64,000 nt of DNA from Cognatiyoonia sp965661665. GTDB taxonomy: Bacteria > Pseudomonadota > Alphaproteobacteria > Rhodobacterales > Rhodobacteraceae. The stretch lies in contig NZ_CBFIEO010000001.1 of assembly GCF_965661665.1 (NCBI RefSeq), positions 124,001-188,000 of the forward strand, read 5' to 3'. A program made the position numbers and the translations under genes. The notes under the pieces are model-generated. The model worked only from the letters and a program-made list of their open reading frames with translations. It was not told the origin of the DNA and did not search any database. This document shows positions 24,058 through 33,543 of the stretch, piece after piece; the stretch's first letter is position 1; each line of letters starts with the position of its first letter.

Positions 24058-25337
24058 ACGACCTGACGCCAGCACCCAACAACGGATGCCGTGACACCCC
24101 AGTGTTGAAGGAACGTGGCCAACGCGAAGTCTTCTGCGGCCTCACAGGAATCATTTGGCTTCACCGCAAGATGCAGGATGCCTTCTTCCTTGTCGTTGGT
24201 TCACGCACCTGCGCGCACCTGCTGCAATCGGCCGCTGGGGTAATGATTTTTGCTGAACCACGATTCGGCACCGCGATTCTGGAAGAAACCGACCTTGCAG
24301 GTATGGTCGACGCGCATCAGGAGCTTGATCGCGAAGTGGCCCGCCTGTTGGAGCGCCGTCCGGACATCCGCCAGCTTTTCTTAGTGGGATCTTGCCCGTC
24401 TGAAGTAATCAAACTCGATTTGGCAAAGGCGGCAGAACGCCTCACCCAAGTGCACGCGCCGCACGTTCGGGTGCTCAACTACTCCGGCTCCGGCATTGAA
24501 ACCACCTTTACGCAAGGGGAGGATGCCTGCCTCGCCTCAATGGTCCCCGTCCTGAACCACACCGACGAACGGCAACTGTTGGTTGTTGGCGCCCTACCGG
24601 ATGTGGTTGAGGATCAAATGTTGGATTTGCTGTCGAAACTCGGCATCGTACCTGTGAAGGTGTTACCGGCGCGACGCATTGATCAAGACACCGCAATTGG
24701 TCCGAACACCGTCTTCGCGCTCACCCAGCCGTTCCTTGGTGATACTGCCGCTGCGCTGGAGCGTCGGGGTGCCAAACACATTGCTGCCCCGTTCCCATTC
24801 GGTGATGAAGGCACAACTGCGTGGCTTGCCGCCGTTGCGGAAGAATTTGGCGTCTCAAGAGAAGTCTTCGATGACGTGACCGTCGCCCCACGTACGCGCG
24901 CCAGAACCGCGATTGCGCAAGCCTCTGAGAGTTTGTGCGGCAAGTCGGTTTTCTTCTTCCCTGATAGTCAGCTTGAAGTCCCGCTTGCACGGTTCCTTGC
25001 CCGCGAATGCGGGATGACACCGATTGAGATCGGCAGCCCCTATATCCATGACGCAATCCACGGTCCTGATCTGGCGCTCATCCCGCCCGGTCCAACGATC
25101 AGCGAAGGGCAGGACGTTGAGAAGCAGCTCGACCGCGCCCGCGCAGCAAAGCCTGATCTGACGGTCTGCGGCCTTGGCCTCGCCAACCCATTGGAGGCAG
25201 AGGGCCTCAGCACGAAATGGGCGATCGAGTTGGTCTTCACCCCTGTGCATTTCTACGAGCAGGCGGGTGATCTCGCTGGTCTCTTCAGCCGACCGCTCAG
25301 ACGCAAGGCGAAACTCTCGTTGGAGGCGGCAGAATGA
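24054..25337 (+). CDS. bchN: Light-independent protochlorophyllide reductase subunit N
   Basis: BchN forms the NB catalytic component of dark-operative protochlorophyllide reductase. Cluster-ligand cysteines lie in REVFCGLTGIIWLHRKM, SRTCAHLLQSAAGVM and VGSCPSEVIKLDL. Size is 427 residues from ATG 24054, which overlaps the bchF stop. The nitrogenase-like enzyme is oxygen-labile, yet it is the only protochlorophyllide reductase visible here. Confidence 0.96.
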   Translation: MNDLTPAPNNGCRDTPVLKERGQREVFCGLTGIIWLHRKMQDAFFLVVGSRTCAHLLQSAAGVMIFAEPRFGTAILEETDLAGMVDAHQELDREVARLLERRPDIRQLFLVGSCPSEVIKLDLAKAAERLTQVHAPHVRVLNYSGSGIETTFTQGEDACLASMVPVLNHTDERQLLVVGALPDVVEDQMLDLLSKLGIVPVKVLPARRIDQDTAIGPNTVFALTQPFLGDTAAALERRGAKHIAAPFPFGDEGTTAWLAAVAEEFGVSREVFDDVTVAPRTRARTAIAQASESLCGKSVFFFPDSQLEVPLARFLARECGMTPIEIGSPYIHDAIHGPDLALIPPGPTISEGQDVEKQLDRARAAKPDLTVCGLGLANPLEAEGLSTKWAIELVFTPVHFYEQAGDLAGLFSRPLRRKAKLSLEAAE

Positions 25338-26854
25338 AGCTTGCCGTTTGGACATATGAGGGGCCGCCGCACGTGGGGGCCATGCGCGTCGCAACCGCGA
25401 TGAAGGGGATGCACTATGTGCTCCATGCCCCACAGGGCGACACTTACGCCGATCTTCTATTCACAATGATCGAACGCCGAAACCACCGCCCGCCTGTCAC
25501 CTACACCACCTTCCAAGCCCGCGATCTTGGCTCCGACACGGCAGTCCTCTTCAAAGAGGCGGTGCAATCCGCGATGGAGCATTTCGATCCCGAAGCGCTG
25601 ATCGTTGGGGCGTCTTGTACTGCCGAACTTATCCAAGACGATCCGGGCGGACTGTCGGAGGCGCTGGGCCTCTCCATCCCTGCCATCCCGCTCGAACTAC
25701 CAAGCTACACGCGCAAGGAAAACTTCGGCGCGGATGAGACGTTCTACCAAATTTGTCGCGCTCTCGCGGGGCCGGTGGAGCGGACCGCGCGTGTGAGCTG
25801 CAATATCCTTGGGCCCACAGCCCTAGGCTTCCGCCATCGCGACGATGTGCAGGAACTGACAGCGCTGCTGGAGGAAGGTGGGATTGATGTGAATGTCGTG
25901 GCACCCCTGGACGCCACACCAAGCGACATCAAGCGGCTGGGCGCCGCGCATTTCAACGTCTGCCTTTACCCTGAAACAGCGAGCGCTGCCGTCCGTTGGT
26001 TGGAGCGGGAGCATCATCAAGCGTGGACCAAAACTGTGCCAATTGGGGTTGGCGCCACCCGCGATTTCCTCGCTGAAGTTTCTAAGATCACTGGCAAAGA
26101 CATGCGCCCCGACGAAAGCCGCCTACGCCTGCCGTGGTGGTCCAAATCGGTCGACAGCACTTATTTGACAGGTAAGCGTGTCTTCATTTTTGGTGATGGC
26201 ACACATGTCGCCGCCCATGCCCGCATCGCGCGGGATGAGATGGGGTTCGAGGTCGTTGGCATCGGTTGCTACAACCGCGAACAAGCCCGAGGAATTCGCG
26301 CGCTGGCCAAAGAATACGGCGTCGAAGCGCTCATCACAGACGACTATCTTGAAGTCGAACAGACCATCGAAACCCTTGCGCCAGAAATGATCCTTGGCAC
26401 GCAGATGGAACGTCACATCGGTAAGCGGCTCGGCATCCCATGCGCTGTGATTTCAGCGCCGGTACACGTGCAGGATTTCCCCGCCCGATACTCACCGCAG
26501 GTCGGTTTTGAAGGGGCCAATGTTATCTTCGACACGCTTGTGCATCCGCTCGTGATGGGACTTGAGGAGCACCTGCTGACAATGTTCCGCGAGGACTTCG
26601 AGTTCCATGACGACGCTGGCGCGAGCCATCATGGTGGCAAAGCCGTTGAAAGGACCAAGACGGAGATCGTGGAAGCGGTCGCCTCTTTCGACAACGTTGT
26701 CTGGCTCCATGATGCAGAAAAAGAGCTGAAAAAGATCCCGTTCTTCGTGCGCGGCAAAGCCCGCCGGAATACGGAAACATTCGCGGCGGAGCGGGGCATC
26801 CACGAAATCTCGCTCGAAACGCTCTACGAGGCAAAGGCCCACTATGCGCGATGA
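25334..26854 (+). CDS. bchB: Light-independent protochlorophyllide reductase subunit B
   Basis: Partner of BchN, 506 residues, beginning MKLAVWTYEGPPHVGAMRVA. It contains the Cys-bearing VGASCTAELIQDDPGG, the EFPSYTR-like LELPSYTRKENFGAD and a C-terminal helix region KIPFFVRGKARRNTE. ATGA overlap with bchN and 11-bp overlap with bchH show a tightly packed operon. Confidence 0.96.
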   Translation: MKLAVWTYEGPPHVGAMRVATAMKGMHYVLHAPQGDTYADLLFTMIERRNHRPPVTYTTFQARDLGSDTAVLFKEAVQSAMEHFDPEALIVGASCTAELIQDDPGGLSEALGLSIPAIPLELPSYTRKENFGADETFYQICRALAGPVERTARVSCNILGPTALGFRHRDDVQELTALLEEGGIDVNVVAPLDATPSDIKRLGAAHFNVCLYPETASAAVRWLEREHHQAWTKTVPIGVGATRDFLAEVSKITGKDMRPDESRLRLPWWSKSVDSTYLTGKRVFIFGDGTHVAAHARIARDEMGFEVVGIGCYNREQARGIRALAKEYGVEALITDDYLEVEQTIETLAPEMILGTQMERHIGKRLGIPCAVISAPVHVQDFPARYSPQVGFEGANVIFDTLVHPLVMGLEEHLLTMFREDFEFHDDAGASHHGGKAVERTKTEIVEAVASFDNVVWLHDAEKELKKIPFFVRGKARRNTETFAAERGIHEISLETLYEAKAHYAR

Positions 26855-29800
26855 CGTGATGACATATCATCCCTATCGCGTTGTGATCGTGACGCTGGAT
26901 CAGCACGCCGCTGGCCCTGCCGCCCGTGTGTCTGAGCGTCTGGCTGGTGATTTTCCGGGTCTTGAGATCAGCGTTCATGCCGCCGCTGAATGGTCCGAAT
27001 GCCCCGACGCCTTGTCAGAGACCAAGAAAGCTGTGGCGCAAGCAAACCTGATCATCGCCAACATGCTTTTCCTCGAAGAGCATGTCGCCGCCATTTACGA
27101 TGATCTGCTGGCCCGCCGTGAGGATTGCGACGGCATCCTTGGGATGATTGCGGAAACCAGCATCGTGAAGCTGACCAAGATCGGTGACCTCGACATGGCG
27201 AAACCGTCAAGCGCGGCGGTCAACTTGCTCAAGAAACTGCGCGGCAGTTCAAAGCCGGGCGCGGGGTCTGGTGCCAAGCAGATGAAGACGCTGCGCCGCC
27301 TGCCAAAGATCCTCAAGCTTATCCCCGGCAAGGCGCAAGACATGCGCGCTTGGTTCCTTGCGATGCAGTATTGGCTGGGCGGGTCCGACGACAACGTCGA
27401 AGGAATGGTCCGCTTCCTGTTGGGTCGCTATGCCAAGCGGGATGATTGGCAGACATCCGACGCGCCAATGCCAGTCGATTATCCAGAGCTTGGCCTCTAC
27501 CACCCCGATCTTCCTGGTCACCACATCGCGACTGACCTTGCTGACCTGCCCGCGCTAAAAGAGCCGGTTGCAACAGTTGGCCTGTTGATGCTGCGGTCTT
27601 ACATCCTTGCGTCTGATGCTGCGCATTATGACGATGTGATCAGGTCCTTTGAGGCGGCGGGTATGCGCGTCATTCCTGCCTTTGCGGGTGGCTTGGACGG
27701 GACACCTGCGATTGAGGAATACTTCGAAGGTCGCGTAGATGCGATGGTGTCGCTCACGGGGTTCTCCCTGATTGGTGGTCCGGCATATAACGACAGTGAC
27801 GCGGCGGTCGCGCTTTTGCAGCGCTTGAACGTTCCCTACATCGCAGCGCAGCCGCTCGAATTCCAAACGCTCGACCAATGGGCAAAAAGTGGTCAGGGCT
27901 TGGGTCCAGTTGAGACAACCATGCTTGTCGCACTGCCGGAAATTGACGGTGCAACCAACCCAACTGTCTTTGCCGGACGGCACGGGGTGGAGGGGTGCAA
28001 GGGCTGCGCACATATGTGTTCGGCTGGTGTGGCCAAGACGATGGCCCCATGCCCAGAACGCATCGCGGCCCTAACAGAGCGCAGCAAGAAGCTCGCCGTT
28101 CTGCGCCGGAAGGACAACGCTGAGAAAACCGTCGCCATCGTCCTCTACGGCTTCCCGCCCAACGCCGGTGCTGTCGGAACAGCGGCCTACCTCAGCGTGT
28201 TTGAATCGCTCCACAACACGCTGCTTCAGATGAAGCGGGATGGGTATGAATTGGATGTACCCGAAACCGTTGATGACCTTCGCGCATTGGTCCTTGAAGG
28301 GAATGCCAAGCAATACGGGCAGGAGGCGAATGTTGCTGCCCAAGTCCTTGCCAATGACATCGTGACGCAAAGCCCTTGGCTGGATGAGATCGAGGCCGTT
28401 TGGGGCCCTGCACCTGGCAAGGTGCAATCAGACGGGCAGGGTGTGTTCGTTCTGGGTGCGCAGCTTGGTAAGGTCTTCATCGGGGTGCAACCGACCTTTG
28501 GGTATGAGGGCGACCCGATGCGTCTGCTTTTTGAAAAGGGCTTCGCCCCGACCCATGCCTTCGCGCAATTTTACCTCTGGCTCCGCAACACGCTGGAGGC
28601 GGATGCGGTGCTGCATTTCGGGATGCACGGCGCTTTGGAATTCATGCCGGGCAAACAGTCTGGTCCATCCGCCACCTGCTGGCCGGACCGTTTGATCGGC
28701 GACCTGCCAAACCTTTACCTCTATGCCGCCAACAACCCGTCGGAGGCATCGCTCGCCAAGCGTCGCAGCAATGCGATCACAGTCACGCATATGACGCCGC
28801 CGCTGGCGCAAGCGGGGCTTTACAAAGGGCTGAGTGAGTTGAAGGACAGCTTGCTGCGGTGGCGCGCCATGCCCGCGGATGACGACACGCGCGGTGAATT
28901 GGAAGACCTCATCCGGTCCCAAGCGAATGCGGTTGATCTCAATGCGCGCAGCTTGGAAAAACTCTGGTTGACCGTGCTTGAAACAGAAGGGTCCCTGATC
29001 CCCGACGGCCTGCATGTGGTGGGCAGGCCGATGACCGATGCGGCCAAGTTCGACATGCTGCAACTGATGCCGTCAGAGGCCCGCAAAGACGCCGCCGCGC
29101 GGCTTTCTGAGGAAAGCGAACTGCCCGCGCTGATGCGTGCATTGTCAGGGGAATATATCCCACCAGTACCCGGCGGTGACATCATCCGCAGTCCAGAAAT
29201 CTTGCCAACGGGCCGCAACATCCATGCCTTCGATCCGTTCAGGATGCCAACCGCATTTGCGGTGCAAGAAGGGGCGCATCAGGCGCAGGTTCTCCTCGAC
29301 ACCCACACCGATTTGCCGCGCACCGTTGCGATGGTTCTATGGGGGTCGGACAACATCAAATCGGATGGCACGCCGATCTCCCAAGCTTTGGCGCTGATGG
29401 GGGCCAAGCCGCGCTTTGACAGCTATGGCCGCTTGGCAGGTGCGGACTTGATCCCGCTCTCCAAACTGGGCCGCCCGCGTATCGATGTGGTGATGACACT
29501 CTCCGGTATTTTCCGCGACCTGCTTCCACTGCAAACGCGGATGCTGGCAGAGGCGGCTTTGAAATGTGCGGAGGCGGATGAGCCGCTTGATCAAAACTAC
29601 ATCCGTGCCCACGCGCTCGCCTATGCGCAGGAAATGGGCTGCGATCTAGAGACGGCCGCGCTGCGTGTCTTCTCCAACGCGGAAGGGGCCTATGGGTCCA
29701 ACGTCAATCAGTTGATCGACAGTTCCGCCTTCGGGGATGAGGATGAATTGGCTGACGCTTATGAGGCTCGCAAGAGCTTTGCATATGGCGTCAACGGCAA

Positions 29801-30386
29801 GGCCGCGCAGAATGCGGAGCTTTTGCAGAAGGCTTTGAAAGACGTTGATCTGGCCTATCAAAACCTTGAGTCTGTCGAGCTTGGCGTCACCACCGTTGAT
29901 CACTACTTTGACACGCTTGGCGGTATCGCCCGCGCGGTGCGCCGCGCCAAGGGCGGGGAAGAGGCACCAGTTTACATCGGCGACCAGACCAGAGGCGGTG
30001 CAAAGGTTCGCACTCTGCAAGATCAAGTTGCGCTTGAGACCCGCAGCCGCAGTCTGAACCCAAAGTTCTTCGAGGGGCTTTTGAAGCACGGGCACGAAGG
30101 TGTCCGGCAGATCGAAGCGCAGATCACGAACACGATGGGATGGTCCGCCACCACAGGCGATGTGGAGCCTTGGGTCTACCAGCGGCTTAGCGAAACCTTC
30201 GTGTTGGACGAAGGCATGAGAGAGCGTTTGGCGGATTTGAATCCGCAAGCGTCGATGCGGATGGCAAACCGACTTTTGGAAGCATCTGACCGCGACTACT
30301 GGGCGCCGGATGCTGAAACGTTGGAGGCGTTACAAGACGCGGCTGACGCTTTGGAAGACAGAATTGAAGGGGTCGCTGCGGAGTAG
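26844..30386 (+). CDS. bchH: Magnesium chelatase subunit H
   Basis: Protoporphyrin-binding catalytic subunit of Mg-chelatase; works with BchI and BchD encoded at 39.8-42.4 kb. The 1180-residue length is typical for BchH. Recognised from VVIVTLDQHAAGPAARVSER, GCKGCAHMCSAGV in the middle, LHFGMHGALEFMPGKQ and PNLYLYAANNPSEASLAKRR. Start taken at ATG 26844, inside the bchB end; ATG 26859, just after the bchB stop, is the alternative. Confidence 0.96.
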   Translation: MRDDVMTYHPYRVVIVTLDQHAAGPAARVSERLAGDFPGLEISVHAAAEWSECPDALSETKKAVAQANLIIANMLFLEEHVAAIYDDLLARREDCDGILGMIAETSIVKLTKIGDLDMAKPSSAAVNLLKKLRGSSKPGAGSGAKQMKTLRRLPKILKLIPGKAQDMRAWFLAMQYWLGGSDDNVEGMVRFLLGRYAKRDDWQTSDAPMPVDYPELGLYHPDLPGHHIATDLADLPALKEPVATVGLLMLRSYILASDAAHYDDVIRSFEAAGMRVIPAFAGGLDGTPAIEEYFEGRVDAMVSLTGFSLIGGPAYNDSDAAVALLQRLNVPYIAAQPLEFQTLDQWAKSGQGLGPVETTMLVALPEIDGATNPTVFAGRHGVEGCKGCAHMCSAGVAKTMAPCPERIAALTERSKKLAVLRRKDNAEKTVAIVLYGFPPNAGAVGTAAYLSVFESLHNTLLQMKRDGYELDVPETVDDLRALVLEGNAKQYGQEANVAAQVLANDIVTQSPWLDEIEAVWGPAPGKVQSDGQGVFVLGAQLGKVFIGVQPTFGYEGDPMRLLFEKGFAPTHAFAQFYLWLRNTLEADAVLHFGMHGALEFMPGKQSGPSATCWPDRLIGDLPNLYLYAANNPSEASLAKRRSNAITVTHMTPPLAQAGLYKGLSELKDSLLRWRAMPADDDTRGELEDLIRSQANAVDLNARSLEKLWLTVLETEGSLIPDGLHVVGRPMTDAAKFDMLQLMPSEARKDAAARLSEESELPALMRALSGEYIPPVPGGDIIRSPEILPTGRNIHAFDPFRMPTAFAVQEGAHQAQVLLDTHTDLPRTVAMVLWGSDNIKSDGTPISQALALMGAKPRFDSYGRLAGADLIPLSKLGRPRIDVVMTLSGIFRDLLPLQTRMLAEAALKCAEADEPLDQNYIRAHALAYAQEMGCDLETAALRVFSNAEGAYGSNVNQLIDSSAFGDEDELADAYEARKSFAYGVNGKAAQNAELLQKALKDVDLAYQNLESVELGVTTVDHYFDTLGGIARAVRRAKGGEEAPVYIGDQTRGGAKVRTLQDQVALETRSRSLNPKFFEGLLKHGHEGVRQIEAQITNTMGWSATTGDVEPWVYQRLSETFVLDEGMRERLADLNPQASMRMANRLLEASDRDYWAPDAETLEALQDAADALEDRIEGVAAE

Positions 30387-30413
30387 CGACCGAACGAAAG
30401 GAAGGAGGCTCAC

Positions 30414-31310
30414 ATGAGCCCCAAAGACAACGTACCAAACCTGAATGGCCTTGATGGGGAGGGTTCTGTTCAGGTGCATCAGGACGCCAGCATGCAGATC
30501 GAAGGCACGAAAGTTTTCAGTGTCTACGGCAAGGGTGGGATCGGCAAGTCGACGACTTCCTCTAACTTGTCGGCTGCGTTCTCAAAGTTGGGCAAACGGG
30601 TGCTGCAAATCGGCTGTGACCCGAAGCATGACAGCACGTTCACCCTGACCGGATCATTGGTCCCCACGGTGATCGACATCTTGAAAGAGGTCGATTTCCA
30701 CGCCGAGGAATTGCAGCCCGAAGACTTTGTTTTTGAGGGCTTCAACGGTGTGAAATGTGTGGAGGCTGGCGGCCCGCCAGCCGGCACAGGATGCGGCGGC
30801 TATGTCGTTGGCCAGACCGTGAAATTGCTCAAGCAGCATCACATGCTGGAAGAGACAGATGTGGTCATATTTGACGTGCTGGGCGACGTCGTCTGCGGTG
30901 GCTTTGCGGCACCGCTTCAACACGCGGATCGCGCGCTGATCGTTACGGCAAATGACTTTGACAGCATCTATGCGATGAACCGGATCATTGCGGCGGTTCA
31001 GGCGAAATCCAACAACTACAAAGTCCGCCTGGCAGGCTGCGTTGCCAACCGCAGTCGGGAGACGGATGAGGTGGATCGCTACTGCGAAAAGGTGGGCTTC
31101 AATCGCATCGCGCATATGCCGGATTTGGACGCGATCAGACGGTCGCGTTTGAAGAAGAAAACGCTGTTCGAGATGCCTGATGATGAAGAAATCGTGCAGG
31201 TCCGGAAGGAGTATATCCGTCTAGCTGAAACGCTTTGGAACGGCACCGAACCATTGGCGCCTGCGCCGATGGAAGACCGCGATATTTTCGAGCTTTTGGG
31301 GTTTGATTGA
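30414..31310 (+). CDS. bchL: Light-independent protochlorophyllide reductase iron-protein BchL
   Basis: Nitrogenase-reductase-like ATPase that passes electrons to BchNB. P-loop VYGKGGIGKSTTSSN (about residue 38); cluster cysteines in AGGPPAGTGCGGYV and DVLGDVVCGGFAAPL. The 298-residue protein is preceded by GAAAGGAAGGAGG, a very strong ribosome site, suggesting higher expression than NB, in line with its role as electron donor in excess. Confidence 0.96.
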   Translation: MSPKDNVPNLNGLDGEGSVQVHQDASMQIEGTKVFSVYGKGGIGKSTTSSNLSAAFSKLGKRVLQIGCDPKHDSTFTLTGSLVPTVIDILKEVDFHAEELQPEDFVFEGFNGVKCVEAGGPPAGTGCGGYVVGQTVKLLKQHHMLEETDVVIFDVLGDVVCGGFAAPLQHADRALIVTANDFDSIYAMNRIIAAVQAKSNNYKVRLAGCVANRSRETDEVDRYCEKVGFNRIAHMPDLDAIRRSRLKKKTLFEMPDDEEIVQVRKEYIRLAETLWNGTEPLAPAPMEDRDIFELLGFD

Positions 31311-31345
31311 TGATGTGGTCTGACCCCAAAAACCCCATGTTTTTA

Positions 31346-31389
31346 ACGTACACCATGCGTACACACAGCATACACAGTGCATACATATG
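31346..31389 (+). repeat. Four phased 11-bp direct repeats before bchM
   Basis: Four consecutive 11-base units: ACGTACACCAT, GCGTACACACA, GCATACACAGT and GCATACATATG, sharing the core RCRTACA at exactly one helical-turn spacing. The last unit ends in an ATG in frame with bchM. No such array is known to me at this position in other clusters; it could be a regulator-binding array or slippage product. Confidence 0.7.
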
Positions 31390-31404
31390 TTTTGGTGCAC
31401 GCAG

Positions 31405-32097
31405 ATGATGAGCTACGCCGCCACCCGTGACCGCGTCGAGGATTATTTCGACCGCACCGCGACCAAAACGTGGGAGCGTCTGACATCAGACGCGCCCGTG
31501 TCTGGTGTGCGGGCAACGGTGCGTGCTGGGCGGGATGAAATGCGTGCGTTGATGCTGGATCAGTTGCCTGATGATTTGACCGGTACGCGCATTCTGGATG
31601 CAGGCTGTGGCACTGGTGCGATGGCCGTCGAATTGGCGCAGCGTGGCGCGGATGTGGTGGCCGTGGACATCTCACCCGCGCTGATCGAGATTGCGAAAGA
31701 GCGGGCACCAGCAGAGCTGCGTCGACGGATCACTTGGGTGTCGGGCGACATGCTGGATAAGACCGCAGGTCGGTTCGATCATGCGCTGGCGATGGATTCG
31801 CTGATCTACTATGGCGCTAACGACATAGCGGCCCTTTTGGACAAGGCGAGCCAGCGGGTCGATGGCAAGTTTATCTTCACCCTCGCCCCGCGTACGAAGA
31901 TGTTGATGCTGATGTGGCGGGTGGGAAAGCTGTTCCCGCGCAAAGACCGCAGCCCGACAATGGTACCGCACACGACCGCTGGTATTGCAACGGCCTTGCG
32001 CAATTCAGGTGCTAAGGGTCCGCTGAAAGAAATCCGGCGCGTGAAGTCCGGCTTCTACATCTCAACTGCATTTTCCTATGAGCGGAGGACGTCATGA
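31405..32097 (+). CDS. bchM: Magnesium protoporphyrin O-methyltransferase BchM
   Basis: SAM-dependent enzyme that methylates Mg-protoporphyrin IX, following chelatase and preceding AcsF. Class I methyltransferase motif ILDAGCGTGAMAVELAQRGA, then VVAVDISPALIEIAKER and the active-site region LAMDSLIYYGANDI. C-terminal GFYISTAFSYE is typical. Three in-frame ATGs compete (31387, 31405, 31408); homologues begin shortly before RVEDYFDRTA, which favours 31405/31408. None has a strong ribosome site. Confidence 0.94.
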   Translation: MMSYAATRDRVEDYFDRTATKTWERLTSDAPVSGVRATVRAGRDEMRALMLDQLPDDLTGTRILDAGCGTGAMAVELAQRGADVVAVDISPALIEIAKERAPAELRRRITWVSGDMLDKTAGRFDHALAMDSLIYYGANDIAALLDKASQRVDGKFIFTLAPRTKMLMLMWRVGKLFPRKDRSPTMVPHTTAGIATALRNSGAKGPLKEIRRVKSGFYISTAFSYERRTS

Positions 32098-33524
32098 TCG
32101 TTCGCGCCGCCACGCTCAAAAAGATTTCCACCGACTTATTGCCTTTCTCGGACGCAGTGAGCGACGACCTCCCACTCGCTCAGCTTCTGCGGATGTCGCT
32201 GTTCCAATTCTCAGTTGGAATGGCGGCAGTCATGCTTCTGGGCACCTTAAACCGCGTGATGATCGTGGAGCTTTCGGTCCCAGCATTTTTAGTGGCGATT
32301 ATGATTGCGATCCCTGTTTTGGTCGCACCGTTCCGTGCCCTATTGGGCTTCCGTTCTGACACCTACAAAAGTGCGATTGGCTGGAAGCGGATCCCTTACC
32401 TTTGGTTTGGATCGCTCTACCAGTTTGGTGGCTTGGCGATCATGCCGATGGCCCTGCTCGTTCTAGGCGGATCACAGGCTGTTGGTCCCACATGGGCGGG
32501 TGAAGTGGGTGTAGCTTTGGCGTTCCTCCTCACTGGTCTTGGGATGCATATGACTCAGACCGCGGGGCTGGCCTTGGCCGCTGACCGCGCGACGGAGGAG
32601 ACACGGCCAAAGGTCGTCGCACTGCTGTACGTCACGTTTCTCATCGGGATGGCGTTCAGCGCTGTTATCATTGGCACCCTGTTGCGCGACTTTAGTGAGC
32701 TGCGCTTGGTGCAGGTCGTGCAAGGGGCGGCAGTTGTTACGCTGGTTTTGAACCTGACCGCGCTCTGGCGGCAGGAGCGGGTGCGTCCGATGAGCAAAGC
32801 CGAACGCGCCAAACCGCGCCCGATGTTCCGCGATGCATGGAATGATCTGGTGTCTGGCGGGTCCGCTGGGCGGCTGCTGCTGGTCGTATTCTTGGGCACG
32901 ATGGCCTTTAACATGCAGGATGTTTTGTTGGAGCCTTACGGCGGCGAAATCCTTGGGCTGTCTGTGTCTGCCACGACGCTGATGACGGCGACATGGGCAG
33001 GTGGCGCATTGGTGGGATTTGCGGTTGCAGCCCGTTGGCTGGCCGCAGGTGTTAGCACATACCGCATGGCTGCTAGAGGAATCCTGTACGGATTGGCCGC
33101 CTTCTGCGCTGTCATTTTTGCTGCACCATTTGGATCAGCTTGGTTGTTCTACATCGGGGCGACCATGATTGGGTTTGGCGGTGGATTGTTTGGGGTCGCG
33201 ACCCTGACCGCTGCCATGACATTACCGACCACAGGGACTGCGGGTCGGGGACTTGCCCTTGGCGCTTGGGGGGCTGCACAGGCTACCGGAGCAGGGCTGT
33301 CCATCTTTATCGGGGGCGCGCTTCGCGACCTTGTAAACCATGCCGCCGGGAACGGCATTTTGGGAGAGGCGCTCGCCACGCCAACCACGGGCTATTCTGT
33401 CGTCTACCACACGGAGATTGGCCTTCTTTTCGTAACCCTGATTGTCCTTGGACCCTTGGTAAAGGTCCGGGCCATGACCACGGAAAACTCTGCCAAGCTC
33501 GAGCTGGCAGACTTCCCGACCTGA
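32094..33524 (+). CDS. lhaA: LhaA, MFS/BCD-family light-harvesting assembly protein
   Basis: Twelve-helix membrane protein of 476 residues of the BCD (bacteriochlorophyll delivery) branch of the major facilitator family, required for LH1 assembly. Typical segments: LGTLNRVMIVELSVPAFLVA, FRSDTYKSAIGWKRIPYLW and the QDVLLEPYGGEILGLSV motif. ATGA overlap with bchM. puhA follows 19 bp downstream with its own AAAGGAA site. Confidence 0.94.
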   Translation: MIVRAATLKKISTDLLPFSDAVSDDLPLAQLLRMSLFQFSVGMAAVMLLGTLNRVMIVELSVPAFLVAIMIAIPVLVAPFRALLGFRSDTYKSAIGWKRIPYLWFGSLYQFGGLAIMPMALLVLGGSQAVGPTWAGEVGVALAFLLTGLGMHMTQTAGLALAADRATEETRPKVVALLYVTFLIGMAFSAVIIGTLLRDFSELRLVQVVQGAAVVTLVLNLTALWRQERVRPMSKAERAKPRPMFRDAWNDLVSGGSAGRLLLVVFLGTMAFNMQDVLLEPYGGEILGLSVSATTLMTATWAGGALVGFAVAARWLAAGVSTYRMAARGILYGLAAFCAVIFAAPFGSAWLFYIGATMIGFGGGLFGVATLTAAMTLPTTGTAGRGLALGAWGAAQATGAGLSIFIGGALRDLVNHAAGNGILGEALATPTTGYSVVYHTEIGLLFVTLIVLGPLVKVRAMTTENSAKLELADFPT

Positions 33525-33543
33525 CCACTGAAAGGAACACACA

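Noticed and set aside
31338..31355. TGT before bchM as possible PpsR site
   Set aside because: The 3' half reads CCA, not ACA.
31387..31404. ATG 31387 as bchM start
   Set aside because: Homologous BchM proteins begin close to the RVEDYFDRTA segment; the ATG belongs to the fourth direct repeat. Left as an alternative.
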